Source of the DNA: Reticulitermes speratus
Lineage: Eukaryota; Arthropoda; Insecta; Blattodea; Rhinotermitidae
DNA length: 64,000 nucleotides
Direction: 5' to 3'
NCBI GenBank assembly: GCA_021186555.1
Contig: JAJKFL010000006.1
Coordinates: 4,492,715 to 4,556,714 of the forward strand
In this document: positions 10,982 to 22,730 of the stretch, piece by piece
Numbering within the stretch: the first letter of the stretch is position 1
How the letters are laid out: the number at the start of each line of letters is the position of its first letter
Notes under the pieces: generated by a model
What the model saw: only the letters and a program-made list of their open reading frames with translations
Told to the model about the DNA's origin: nothing
The model's database searches: none
Position numbers and translations under genes: made by a program

Positions 10982-12146
10982 AATTTAAATTTAAATTTTT
11001 ATTTCATCCCTTTAATCACAATAGTGACATTGAGTAAGTCCATAATATAATATAAATCATAAAGATAACTGTACTAAATACATTGTGGTTATAGATAGTT
11101 TGGATATAACAATGTATATACCATATATATGTCAGAATGACTATAACATTAAAAGTCAGACAATATACTGTTATGTACATGTTACAAGAAATTCCTGTTC
11201 AACTTAAGCTACACTATGTCATATACAATAATAATAATAAAATAAGATACTTATAAAATACCTACAGAAGTTTCTCAATTAGTAATTCTAAAAACCATTA
11301 AAACTAATATTCTTGAAGAGAATAAAAAGAATTCTGTAAAAGTATCAATTTTACTTCTCTTTTGAATCTTTTATAATTATCTACCATTTGTATTCTATCT
11401 GGCAAGTTATTAAACAATCTGATACCCATATTTATCACACTTTTTTGATATTGTGTTGTATTTGGATCATCTCAATAAATATAACATTTTAAGTACTGAA
11501 CAATATGGATTTAGGAAAGGATTAAAAACAGATAATGCAATTTATAAATTGACTACAGAGATCTTAAATGCTATGAATAACAAACAAATAGTGGGAGGTA
11601 TTTTTTGTGATTTGGAGAAAGCTTTCGATTGTGTTGATCATGACATTTTATTATCTAAACTCAAATTTTATGGTATTAATGGGAAAGACCATGCACTCTA
11701 TGAATCTTACTTAAATAACAGATACATTAGAACAGTAATACATAATAATGATAATAACAATATAGCTTCAGATTGGCTTAGAGTTAGACATGGAGTTCCA
11801 CAAGGGTCTATATTGGGACCTTTGTTGTTTCTTTTATACATAAACGATTTACCCAAGATAATAACTACATTTTCTGCACCTATAATCTTCTAAAATATAG
11901 AGTGATGGCATTGTTGAAATTTTAAAATCCTTAAAAATCTGTCTACATGATTCATATTTCTTAACTCCAGCACTAAGTCTGATGACTTTCTTTTGCATAC
12001 GAAAAACCTTTATGCTATCAGAGTCAGTCCCTCAGAATGCAATACCGTATTTCATATGAGTTTGAAAATAAGCAAAATAGATAGTTTTAATTGTGTGCAA
12101 CCTCATGGCCCCTATTAAGGACTTCAGAATATAATAAACCTTACTC
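10982..12146 (-). mobile_element. Rearranged non-LTR retrotransposon fragment in intron 1 of copy 1
   Basis: Copies 2-4 read straight from ACAAATATATATA to GCTTCTGTTTGAACAG here; copy 1 has about 1.16 kb extra. On the - strand, 12146-11894 encodes an RT C-terminal segment (KYGIAF, then IKVFRMQKKVIRL, YESCRQIFKDFKI, with a TGA where W is expected). 11450-10982 encodes a later C-terminal part (VINMGIRLFNNLPDRIQ) and an AT-rich 3' end. Between them, 11453-11893 lies in the opposite orientation and encodes the RT core. Confidence 0.85.
11453..11893 (+). pseudogene. Reverse transcriptase core fragment, inverted inside the intron 1 LINE
   Basis: Open for 146 codons with typical non-LTR RT motifs: YGFRKG, GGIFCDLEKAFDCVDHDIL, HGVPQGSILGPLLFLLYINDLP. 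It stops just before the FADD active-site box. The pieces on either side belong to the same kind of protein but lie on the other strand, so this block has been inverted or was inserted separately. No promoter or full ORF: a relic. Confidence 0.88.
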
Positions 12147-15100
12147 AGGCTTCCGTTTGAAAAGTAGCCACGTTTCAAGTAGCTTGGAATAAGGAACTGT
12201 AAAACAGTGTGATAGTAGAACCTGCTGTACCTTAGTTATGTTCATTTGTGATGGTGTGTGTGTCCATGGTTTGAGAGTAGCTCTGCCTGGAATCTGAACA
12301 GAGGATGTTTTGTTTATTTTTATCCAATTCAACCCGTGAAGGATGTAGAGCCAGTTTTTGAAATGTACAGCTCTAAAATACTGGGATGAATCAGAAAGCC
12401 CAAAAGGGTAGTCTTGAAGATGGTAACTTCTTGTCTGTATATATTTTTTATGTATGGTATATTTAATGGCATTGTCAGTAGCTCAGACCAGGGCTGCACA
12501 AATCCTGTGCACTGGATAGCCAGATAAAAGAGAAGTTGACAGGTCTCTAGAGAAGTGTGAATTCACAATATGGAAGTTGCTTCATGTCACCCATCTGGCA
12601 CCTAGACTCTTGGAAATCTTGTGGACCCTGGCTCAGACTGTGTAGTATTGCAGGGTAGGATGATTGGTGAATAATGAATTAGAAAGAATGTGGAAGGAGG
12701 AGTCATAGCCTGATTTCGGATTCTGTAGCGTTCTTGCTTTATCTGACACTTATTGGCTGCCATTTTCTGTTGGCCTATTTGCCAAATTAACGTCACCCAC
12801 TCTGATGACCACCCAGACGAGGCAGAGTAGTGGCCGAAATTGACATGACAGTTCCCAGATATAATAATGACCATGTACTGCAGCAATTACTTGGAGGGAC
12901 TGAAAAATTTGCAGAAGACCTCAGCCAGGATGTCTGGTCTGTGAGTCAGAATATAACCTGGGACCTCTTGAATATGAAGCAAGAATGGTACTCACTTGAC
13001 CGTGACATACAGTGGACTTCTTGTCATTTACATGTTGTAGTATGAATTTAAATGAATTTAAATGCACTGAACATACATGTGTTACCATGAAATGTGTGAA
13101 TTTACAGGTGCAGACCTTGCTGCAATCAGAGTTGTAGTGGCAGATGTGGAAGATGAATCATCTCTTCAGGAGATGGCATCTAAAGCTCGTGTTGTGGTTA
13201 ATTGTGTTGGTCCGTACAGATTCTATGGAGAGTCTGTTGTTCGTGCATGTATAGCAAGTGGGGCTCATCATCTAGATGTGAGTGGTGAGCCTCAGGTGAG
13301 CAGTCTAGGCAGGCACTGGTGATTCTTAATATCTGTATATTAATACTTCCTGTAGATATGTCATGCTTCATATCCATACTAAAATCAGTTTCATCTGTTA
13401 CAACATAGTGGGACCTGGTCAGTCTCTTCGTAGATCTCTGCAGGCTTTAGATTCAGGAGTTTTATGAATCAATTGTCAGACCTGTTTATAAATACTTTTT
13501 TATGCAATGAATAGCTAGGTAGCTTCCAGATGCTCTTAAATTTGAAAATTAATAAAGTTGAAGGACATCGTAGCCACTACTAGAAGGAAGGAATTGTGTG
13601 CACCCAAAGCAGCAGCTTGCAGAGCATTCAGATAGGAGTGGTTCTGAACAAGGCTCATTACATTCATATTGACAGGGAGGTTACTGTGAGTAATTTTGAG
13701 GTAATTGACACATTAATGTATGAGGCTAATGTTGTTGAAGAGGTTGATAGGGTTGTTGGTAACAGGGGTGTAAAATGGGAGGACATGTGAAACTGTAGCA
13801 AGCAGCATTTGGGAATTCTGTGGAATATGGTAACTCAGATTGAACAATTCTTATAAATACACAGAGCCAAGCTGTATGCAGAACAGTTGATAAAACTGGG
13901 GGATGTGGGGTCCTTCAGTATGGCGACGTGCTGTACAGATTGCTGGTGATAGTTAAATATGGAGCTTTGGTGGAGTGATAGTTGGCAGGGGAAAAGCGAA
14001 GCATGCAGAGTAAACCTGCTGCCATGGTACTTTGGCACAGCTTGCTGACAGACGAAGTGGACGCTGAAGGAAAGAAGGTCAAGTAGAAAGAAAGAACAGA
14101 ACATAGTGCATTGGATACAGGTTATGTGTTCCTTTCACAAGAAATTGTGTTTCAGCACAGCTTTATTGTACTGTTGTAATATCATGATTTGATGCAACTG
14201 TTACAGTTCATGGAGAGGATGCAGTTGGACTATCACAAGCAGCTGAGGAGAAGGGAGTGTATGCTATAAGTTCTTGTGGGTTTGACAGTGTTCCAGCTGA
14301 TCTTGGGACAGTATTTCTGATGAACAAATTTCAAGGTTTGTCATTAAAGATTCCATTGCTACTGTAGCATTTGTTATTCATTTACTGGTTGAGTAAGACC
14401 ACCTGATACAACATATTTGAATGTCTGTTAAAAAATATTTGATTTATCCGATACAGTACCGATGAACTTTCCCTGTCTTTACACTATTAAGTACATATGC
14501 TGTTAAACTTTCAGCTATTAGAGGTATACAATTTGTTAACGAGATGAGCAGGTATTGGCTTCGTAATACAGACACTGCCCATGAATTTGGATTGATGGGT
14601 GAGTGTATGGTTACTTGATTTGGTTGTTCGATTAGTTACATTTGCTTATGGTAAGTGTGTTGCTTTATTTTGCAGGGGATTTGAACTCTGTGGAGACTTA
14701 CCTTGAATTAGGATCTACTGTACCGTCAAAGGTAAAGTGCTGCATAAGTGCATAGTTTTGAATATGTGTATCATATCTATAACTTAGTAATCATTGAGCA
14801 CCATAATTGTAAGGTGTACATATTACTGTAATTATTTTAGGGTGCACAGTTACACTTTGGTACCTGGGAGTCGGCAGTATATGGTTTAGCCCATTACAAT
14901 GAACTACGATCAATTCGTCAGAAGCTGTTTGCTGATCGCTTACCTTTGTCTACCCCCAGGTTGAAACGAAGGTATGTGTTTTAACCTTATTTATGTGTGT
15001 TCTTCTTGCATTTGGATGATTATGTTGCTGCTGCTCTCTTCTCATCGTCATCATAAAAATTTATTGTCTTGAACTTTGTAAGTGGTAATATAGTGTCAGC

Positions 15101-15294
15101 AGTGAGTGGAGGTTGAGGATACACTAAGTAGAACTACAGTGCTCAGAAAATGTACTGTGTAGTTCTGATGAAATGTTCCCTGTAGACTGACGCATGTCAA
15201 GTCTCTTCTTTAATTTAAGAGAGCAGAAGTGAACTGAGTGCCGTACTTGAGATACTTTGATGGTTTATTTGAATTTTTAATTACCCAGTTAACA

Positions 15295-15606
15295 GTGGGC
15301 ACGCGGTGGCACAGTTGGTTGAGGCACTGCGCTACAAACCGGAACGTCGCGGGTTCGATTCACGATGGTGTCACTGGAATTTTTCATTGACATAATCGTT
15401 TCGGTCGCACTATGGCCCTGGGGTCGACTCAGCCTCTAACAGAAATGAGTACCAGGAATATTTCCTGGGGGGTAAAGGCGGCTGGTGCGTAGTGCTGACA
15501 ACCTTACCACTTCATCTGCCGATTGTCTAGAAATCTGGGAGCCTCAACCTCCTGGAACCCTAAGGGCTTGTCCAGGCCTGTAATGGGATTGCTTTACCTT
15601 TACCTT
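15295..15606 (+). mobile_element. tRNA-derived SINE in intron 5 of copy 1
   Basis: Begins GGGCACGCGGTGGCACAGTTGGT (A-box-like TGGCACAGTTGGT) and has a clean B box GGTTCGATTC at about 15351-15360. The body is about 310 bp and ends in repeated CTTTA/CCTTTA units. The flanking sequence (A)CCAGTTAACA occurs on both sides (about 15283-15294 and 15608-15619) and once in copies 2-4, where the SINE is absent. That is a target-site duplication with empty sites in the paralogues. Confidence 0.88.
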
Positions 15607-16149
15607 TTACCAGTTAACACTGGTGATTGAAAGATATGTATTTCTAACTTCTGGTCATTCGAGTGGATTTATTTATATAATTCATTGTGTTCTGCTGTGG
15701 AGTATGTATTACAGTTATGTAAAATGCCATTTGATTGCAGTATGCCATGGCAGGTTTACTACAAAATATTTTGTTTGTACATATTCTTGTTTCATGCCAA
15801 CAAAAGTAAAATATTGTAGAGTAAAGTAAGTTGATACATAAGTAAAGGTGACTGTAACATGCTTAAAACATACATAGACTTACTTAGTGTATGGTGAAAT
15901 TTCAGATCTCTGTTCAAAAATGAGCATGTTGGTGGATGGTGCGTACCATTCCCTGGCTCCGACAGATCTGTGATGTTACGTTCACAGAGATACTTCTTTG
16001 AACATGAAAAACTACGTCCTGCCCAGGTTCAGTCATACATTGTCTTCAAGTCAGTTTTCTCTGTGCTTGTTGTTGGCATTTTTGCACTCATCTTTCTTTT
16101 GCTTTCGAAGTTCCAGTTTGGAAGAAAGTTGTTGCTTAAGGTAAGGTGA

Positions 16150-16600
16150 CATCATTTAATTCATAGTAGTTCATGAATAAACGTGCTAGCTTTCATTGAA
16201 CAATGGGAAATTCAATTCCCATATCTGCCACATCAGCCAAGTCTAGGTTTTTTTATTGTTGGAAAAGAGTTGTATACACTGTTGAAAATTTTATCTGTTA
16301 CAGCCTGTATTCTCGATCAGACTTTATTGTTACCAACCATAGGCAACAATCATTGAATGTTGTGTAACCAGTTGGATACTGTTTGCCAGATATTTCTCCA
16401 CAAGAGAGACGACAAGTGCGAAAACATTTTATACACCCGTCAGCTTTGTCAGTATATTTATCATGAATAGACAGACACTTGGGTTTGTTTAGCACTGGTA
16501 TTTGATGAAAGTATCTCCCCCAAACTGAATTTTGATATATAATGGAGAATGATTCCAATCTTCTGGGGTATGATCTGATAAAGTGAATATCAGTGTATAT
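16150..16600 (+). other. Intron 6 cassette of copy 1 with a decayed exon-like ORF
   Basis: Present in copies 1-3 (also about 29835-30285 and 45894-46350) and absent from copy 4, where GACATTGTTTCAGTC joins directly to CATGCAGAATTACAC. It contains a stretch preceded by CTGTTACAG that, in copies 2 and 3, stays open to a TGA. In copy 1 the same stretch has an in-frame TAA after the QQSLNVV segment. Confidence 0.55.
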
Positions 16601-17967
16601 GCAGAATTACACAGTAATGACACATTTTCAGGCTTATCCATTTGAGAATTATCCTACCTAATAAGCCTTATTTGTTGTATTTTTTTCAAAAATATTGTAA
16701 GAAGGTTTTACTGTATATATAGGAGTAACAGACGAACTGATAGGTTGGTATGTGAAATGGCAGTAGATACATGTACCTGCAATTGCCAAAAGAACTGAAA
16801 TTCATTTCATTCTTGGAGGGCTTATGAAAAACTTGGAGACAGTAGTGCAGGTAGCTCATAACTGGCCTGGGTTCAGACTGTCATATTTGTGAGTTCACCA
16901 TGTTGTGGGTGTGTTGACATCTATGGCTGTTTGCCTTATTTGTAGCCTGAAATAGATAATCATGTGCTTGTAATAGTAGAAAAACTTGGAGAAAGATTCA
17001 GTTTGCTGGGTTTGTGTGGTTAGTGATAAAAGAGCATCTGTATTGCCTTTGTTATTGATGTGTTTCTAGTATCCGCGTGTCTTCAGTGGTGGATTATTGT
17101 CTCATGAGGGTCCATCTGAGGAGGAAATGAAAACGTCATATATGAACCTGACACTGTTTGGGGAAGGCTGGAAAGAGAAATTAGCAGAACCAACAGACCA
17201 GCATGATTCTCCACCAAACAAACATATTGTTGTGAAAGTAGGTGCTTCTTTATGTACTTCACATTTGGTTCAGTATTATCATAGTTACACCTTATGCCGA
17301 CTTCCCACCAATACCAGATGCACTTTTCTTCTTCCTAGTCCTTCTTCATGTAAAGCCAAGAATCTCAAGTTCAAAATTACCAAGCTAAAGGGCATTAATT
17401 TTAAATCAGTTGATGTTTTGTGTTATCTTAAGTCTCCGTGCAATAAGTGCCATTTTAATTTTATTTCCACGTTTTTAGGTGGCATAACCAAAATTAAGAT
17501 ATAATGTTGACATATGAATACAGTAAGATTTCTTTTGATGATACCCACGTCAAGTGATTAGATCACCCAGCGTTCCAGAGAGAGTTCCATCTATTAGCTA
17601 GCTTCATATCATGAGCTCCACCCTGGTGCAAGTATATAATCTGGGCAGGCTGGGTTTCCTATCAAAGCAGAACACTGATGATAGAGACAGAATTGGTGTA
17701 AGAAAAGTCGTTGGATTTGAGCCCTATGAAGCAGTTACCAAACCAAGAAGTGTAATGGAATTCTGTTGCCACCAAAGCTTCAATGTATAAGGTTAATAAT
17801 AGTTGTACTTTAATTTTTGCTGCTTGAAGACAGAAGGGGATCTCCTGAAGCATGGGCGAAGCAATTGTGCAGTTCGTAGTATGTCTCTTGAGTGGTAGTA
17901 TATAGTAGCACACGTAGGTGTAAAATATGACATACCACTGTGTTACTGTGATCAGGAGAAGATTGAT

Positions 17968-18143
17968 GTGTTGTTTAATAAGATCTGCGCTCTTCTGGGA
18001 TATTACCGGCTTCTTATGGTAATTGTTTACCGACGTCCCGTAACGTCGGTAAACCATTACCACACGAAGCCACGTAATATCCCAGGAGAATGCAGATCTC
18101 ATCAACATCGCGGCAGAAGCCTGAAATCAGTGTTGTTTAATAA
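17968..18143. mobile_element. Palindromic insertion with 14-bp target duplication, intron 7 of copy 1
   Basis: GTGTTGTTTAATAA occurs at 17968-17981 and 18130-18143; copy 4 has the site once (58407-58420, one mismatch). The 148-bp insert is an inverted repeat: AGATCTGCGCTCTTCTGGGA against TCCCAGGAGAATGCAGATCT. It lacks about 58 bases of the hairpin centre kept in copies 2 and 3. Confidence 0.85.
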
Positions 18144-20665
18144 TTCAACTGTTCTTTCTAATGGTGTTTGTTCTCATGATGAAGTTAGTCTCATATGTAG
18201 TCCTTTTTAGTGTGAATATTATTTCTTTGTTCTCAGGTATCTGGTGAGGATATAGGTTATGGAATGACCTGTACAATCCTTCTACTCGCAGCAGTTACCG
18301 TGTTAAGGGAGAGTGACAAGATGCCTGGCAGGTACTTTCCAACAGTACACATTACCTAGCAGCATTGTGGTACTAGGACAGACTACAGAATATTCACTGT
18401 GTTGTGTGCATGAGCTCAACAGTTGTCATGGGAGTTCTGGCACTTAAAAAGCCTGCATCCATTTGGAATTTAGAGTGTACTTTTTCTCAGCAGCTCAATT
18501 TACATATCTTCATAGAAGGGTGTTGAAGTGCCAATCTCCAGCACCTTAAAGTAGGCCCTGCAACTTTCAGAAATACTTTCTGACACATGACTAAGCTGTT
18601 GTCTCGATTAACAGTTTCTCTTTGAACAGTGTCTTTAAATTCTTGGCAAGAAGATGGATTATGTACTTCAACTACTTTTCAGTGTCCCCCCGAGTTAATA
18701 ATCAAATGAGGTTAAATTGGGATATAGGAGGCCCCAGTCTGCAAGTTATTCATCGCTGACTGATTGCTCCTTCTAGGACAGTTGTTGAGAAATTTGGTTT
18801 TATATAGATAAAAAGGAAAAACCTTGGTGCATCACTTAACATATTCGATGTGCATATATGATGAAACGTGTTTGATTTTCCTGTGATGTACAAATGTTAG
18901 GGTAAGACCTCTGAGACTGAGTAACATTTCGACTGTCTTTAACATCAATAGTTAAGAGCTTATTCCGTTTTGTTAATACAGTCTAAACATAACAGCGTTA
19001 CATTTTTTAATTGTTTCGTTTCATGAGAACATTTACGGAAACCCTTATCATTGAATCAGTAGTATAATGCAACACTTTGACATGCAGAGAATTGTAGAAG
19101 ATATGGTAGAATTGTACTATATTGTGTGTAACATGGGTGGGATATATTGTGGAACGTCTTCAAAGTCAGAGCGGTTCAAAATTTGTGACGAGCTGCTTAA
19201 AAGAAGGCAGAACTTAAAATAGAATGTTATGAAACATTCTGATGTATAATTTCATGTTTTGTGGTTTAGTTGTGTCACATATAGTAGCTGTTGCAGTGTT
19301 CAGTGCTCAGTGCAGTTTTCACCTTCAGAACACTGCAATGTGTGCTAGAATGTTGAAAGAGCTGGATTACATGATTCAATTAAATCCCAAAAGCTGAAAT
19401 TTCATAATAGGCTCAAAAGCATGACAACAAGTATATGTACATATTGAAGGTCGAACATAAAATTGTAAAATTCACACAGATAGTGATAATTGCACAATAT
19501 TTTTACTCATGATAAAATAAAGGAAATAGATGCTGGCATCTCCGTGCAGGGTCATAGGTAACTGTGAAATTCTTAGTGGATAAATTGGCACTAGAGTAAG
19601 TTTTTCCCAAGTTTCTTCAGTTTTCGCCTGCTAATCATCATCCCATCACTGCTACATACTACCCTTTCACCACCTGTTGAGATGTGCGATGTCCCTGAGC
19701 AGGGAGCACATTTTTCACATCTTAGGTATTTAAGATGGGAGCTTCACCTCTGACCTGTCACTTGGCTGGACACAGATTGAGGAAGTTAAGCTTTAAGTGT
19801 GGTAAAATAATGTATGATTTATTTTGCAGGGGTGGAGTGTACACTCCAGGGGTTGCATTTGGAAGAACATCCCTTCTTGAAGAACTAGATAAGCATGGCG
19901 CAAAATTTGAAGTTCTCTCCTTAAAAGAGAATTAGAGAAGTTGATGGCTGCAACTTGTGTTATACATCCCTGGTTCTTACGAGTACTTAATCAGAGCTTA
20001 AAGAGGTTGCATTTATTATAAATTTAATGTGTGTTTAATAACTTGCAGGTGTATAATTAAATAACCAATACGCTTATTAAACAGATTGCATATATTATGT
20101 TTTAAGTGTATAATAACAACAGGTCTATGGATAGGCAACCTTGCCTGATCATTTTGGTGTATCTTTATTTTTCTACCATACTGAATTTTGAGAAATAGAG
20201 GCTATTTTTGCTGTCTTTTAAGACTGAAATGTGTCTGGTGCATGCATGTGGTAATTACTCATTTAAAAGGGTAATTAATGGTACTGAATTCTGTAGCCAC
20301 CACCTCTTTTCTTGAATATAATTAAATGGAGCTATGATATGTATGTATGCTATTTTATGTCTTGTTATTCATGAAGGTAAGGTAGCAATGGCATTTTTAC
20401 TCCAGAAGCATTGAAGATGAGACACAATGATTGTTGCTGATACAGAACAATTATGAGATGTTACATGGCTTTGTGACTGTAATGTGCTGATATCTAAGAG
20501 AGCATTTAATATGGAATGTGATAAATCCCAAGTTTGTTGGTTTACATATAAAGATATTGCTTTTTTCACACTGAATCAATGCACTTTTTGTGATAATACA
20601 GGGGTGTGCTGTTTTCATGTTTGCTATATTTTTGCATTTGAGAAGTGTGTGTAATTGAAATATAT

Positions 20666-20671
20666 AATAAA
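20666..20671 (+). promoter_or_regulatory. Candidate poly(A) signal AATAAA, copy 1
   Basis: AATAAA about 730 bases after the stop codon, within TATATAATAAAGTTTCATAA. The same hexamer in the same context follows every copy (39196, 50416, 60968). No nearer canonical signal is seen. Use is inferred only. Confidence 0.45.
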
Positions 20672-20845
20672 GTTTCATAAGTACATTAATGTGGAAGATA
20701 TTAATATGATTTTCTGTTATTTCATTCACATGATTATATATTCACATTTTCTGCCATGTTGAACAAAGAAGTTACAGATTCAGATGCGAAAAAATGATGT
20801 ACCACATTTCAAGACAGTTTTTTGTAATGCGATACTACATTAATC

Positions 20846-21077
20846 TAATTTTTTAATATTTCGGATGTTCGTTACGGCGGTGAGTGGAGAGGGTACGTCA
20901 AAGCAGGGGGCTGCTTTGCCGATGTCATGCTAAACAGTTCCATAAGCTGTCACCAGGAGCGTGCTTTACCCACGGCCAGTGAGCCTTGCCGACTACAGTA
21001 ACGCACGAAGGCGCCGCAGTTTTACGTTTCCAATCAGACGTCAGAGGTCGGATAGAGGAATGAAAGTTCTTGCTTGG
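20846..21077. repeat. Spacer-only CpG-rich junction segment, spacer 1
   Basis: Lies between the end of homology with the right array flank (after TACATTAATCT) and the start of homology with the left flank (GATTACGTCATGG). It is richer in G, C and CpG than its surroundings (AAGGCGCCGC, CAGACGTCAGAGGTCGG). Repeated at 39383-39648 and 50604-50870 and found nowhere else in the window. Confidence 0.65.
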
Positions 21078-21271
21078 GCGGATTACGTCATGGTTTAAGT
21101 ATGAACCCAAATATTTTTGCGACAATCCTTAAGACTGAACATGCAAAATTTAAAGTAGCATTAAGAAAATACACACTCCTTTTACTCTGCAGATGAATTC
21201 TTTATGTGTAAAGATGATCAATAATAATCTTTCATAAGATGTTGATAGTATTTGACACTAAAAATTGTGTA

Positions 21272-21992
21272 CAGAATGGGCGAGAATTCACCGTACACCC
21301 AGACAATACGCATCTCACACTCAATTTCAGTTTACACAGCACAGCACGCACTACAATGTAAAATGGTAGTTTGGCGACAGTGATCAAGATAGTGCATACG
21401 TGATTCGCCGTTCAACACATGAAGAAAGACTTAAATGTTAGGCCGTATCGCCCAACGTTCGTGAATGAACTGTCGGATGCCGACATGGATCGGCACTATG
21501 AATCATGCCGTGCTCTGCTGGACACATTCTCAAAAGCCGTATCCCGATGAAAGGTTCTTTTCAGTGATGAATGTGCCATCTATCGCAGTGCGCGCGACAG
21601 AAATGTGGTGTTCTGTTCGAAGGAGAATCCCAATGTCACGCAGGAGCTGGAACATAATCCACCGCATGTGATGATATGGGCGGGTATGACATCAAATTAT
21701 CTGATTGGACCTTACTTTTTCGATGGACGGGTGAATGCGGCATCTTATTCGGCAATGTTGGAGACGTGGCTCATATCTCAGCTCAGAGACAGAGGACTCG
21801 TGGATGACGTGTGACTGCAGCACGATTGGGCACCCGCACACTTCGCTCTTTCTGTGCGCGATGTTTTGAACGAACATTTTCCAGGCCGATGGATTGGCCG
21901 TGGCTCACCAGCATCTCCGGCACCATTGCCATGGCCACCACGTAGTCCTGACCTAACCACCCCAGACATCCAATCCATCGGCCATTATCAGT
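21272..21992 (+). pseudogene. Tc1/mariner-superfamily transposase relic
   Basis: In one frame the window reads FSDECAIYRS (first Asp box, about 21560), PHVMIWAGM, then HDWAPAHF (second Asp, about 21824) and PPRSPDLTTPD (third Asp). That is the DDE/D triad layout of Tc1/mariner transposases, with the last Asp about 42 residues after the second. In-frame stops fall just before FSDE (TGA 21548-21550) and between LVDDV and LQHDW (TGA 21812-21814). The start and 5' half are not intact. Other spacers read AAAATTGTGTATATATGACTTG here, so the relic is particular to spacer 1. Confidence 0.8.
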
Positions 21993-22730
21993 TGTTCCAC
22001 ATCCTATCGCCTTGGCGACACTTATCAGTATATGGAATGTATGCGCCTACACATATCAACTGTATTACTTGGCACTTCTTGACTAGTAGTAATCTGTGTT
22101 CTTGACAGTCATTGCCACCTGCGTCCGCGCCTGGATTTGTCTTCGTCCTTGGTTCGTGCCGGTGTTGTCAATTGGCCTGTGACTGTGACGTGTTGAAACT
22201 TGTGAACGTCTTTAGAGGTAAAATGCATTTTGTGCAAGTAACATAAGCTGTCACAAGAAGAATTACTGATTGTAGGGTAGAAAAATCTACGTTTTACTTA
22301 AGTTTGCCGATGGAGCTTAGTTTTCTGCTGGAATGAATGTAGTAATAACGTGTGGATTTCTTACGTTTCCATTTTCCATTTTATTTCCATAAATCCATCA
22401 AGTACAGTAGGATGTGGAAATAGTAATTAATAGTAGATTAAAATTAATTACATAATAGATTACAAATATACACGTAAGATTCTGCATGATAGCAGTAATC
22501 GTAGATATCCATAACATAATTACTAAATAATGTGTATCAAGAGTGAAAACTCATGTAAAAAGTATAAAATCAGGCTATTAATATCAGATGTAACTATATT
22601 TAAGTATTATGATTAAAATACTCCTCTAAGGTATAAAAGGAATTAGAAAGAAGAAATTCCTTTAGGGCAGGCCCAAAAAGTTTCAAGTCATTCTTTAAGG
22701 CTTTTATGTTTGTTGGTAAATGATTATAAT

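Larger units (their letters stand above)
10300..19935 (+). pseudogene. SCCPDH-like oxidoreductase, copy 1 (frameshifted)
   Basis: Nine exons: 10300-10497, 13108-13295, 14207-14335, 14676-14731, 14841-14971, 15906-16140, 17070-17237, 18237-18331, 19830-19935, all with GT-AG borders. The product would be an NAD(P)-binding saccharopine dehydrogenase-like protein with GATGFTG near the N-terminus and NCVGPYRFYG in exon 2. Exon 1 is 198 nt against 199 in the other copies: the G run at 10433-10435 has three Gs instead of four, giving a stop about 13 codons on. Exon 3 is 129 nt against 130, missing a G in CACAAGCAGCTG. Exons 4-9 are open. Intron 1 holds a rearranged LINE fragment, intron 5 a SINE, intron 7 a palindrome. 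Both lesions are 1-bp losses in short G runs, so assembly error is possible; otherwise this copy is dead. Confidence 0.88.
9643..21077 (+). repeat. Tandem array unit 1 (contains SCCPDH-like copy 1)
   Basis: Unit limits are set by the recurring landmark GATTACGTCATGGTTTAAGTA (9647, about 21080, 39652; worn at 50876). The unit includes the upstream stretch 9700-10299, the nine-exon gene and the 3' spacer. Unlike the spacers ahead of copies 2-4, the region ahead of copy 1 has no non-LTR RT fragment: GTGCAATAGTACAGTTTACTG reads straight through at about 9984-10000. Confidence 0.85.

Noticed and set aside
12141..12332. Minus-strand ORF in intron 1 (NRIKIKKTSSVQIPGRATLKP type) repeated in copies 2-4 (26061, 41948, 53070)
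   Set aside because: Intronic, lies opposite to the gene, repeated only because the unit is duplicated. No recognisable domain.
13596..13790. Conserved ORF in intron 2 (ending VKWEDM) seen in copies 1, 2 and 4
   Set aside because: Copy 3 has several stops in the same stretch (around 43518-43570), and no splice sites or family domain fit. Conservation is explained by recent duplication of the whole unit.
14515..14605. Extra exon between exons 3 and 4 (after CTTTCAG, GIQFVNEMSRYWL-like)
   Set aside because: Exons 3 and 4 already join in phase to the family sequence (NKFQ-GDLNSVET). The stretch has no matching donor phase and carries changes in other copies.
19735..19829. Upstream extension of the last exon (MGASPLTCHLAGH...) open in all four copies
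   Set aside because: A TTTGCAG acceptor sits just before GGGTGGAGTG, and the family protein aligns only from GGVYTPG. The upstream part is intron that happens to be open.
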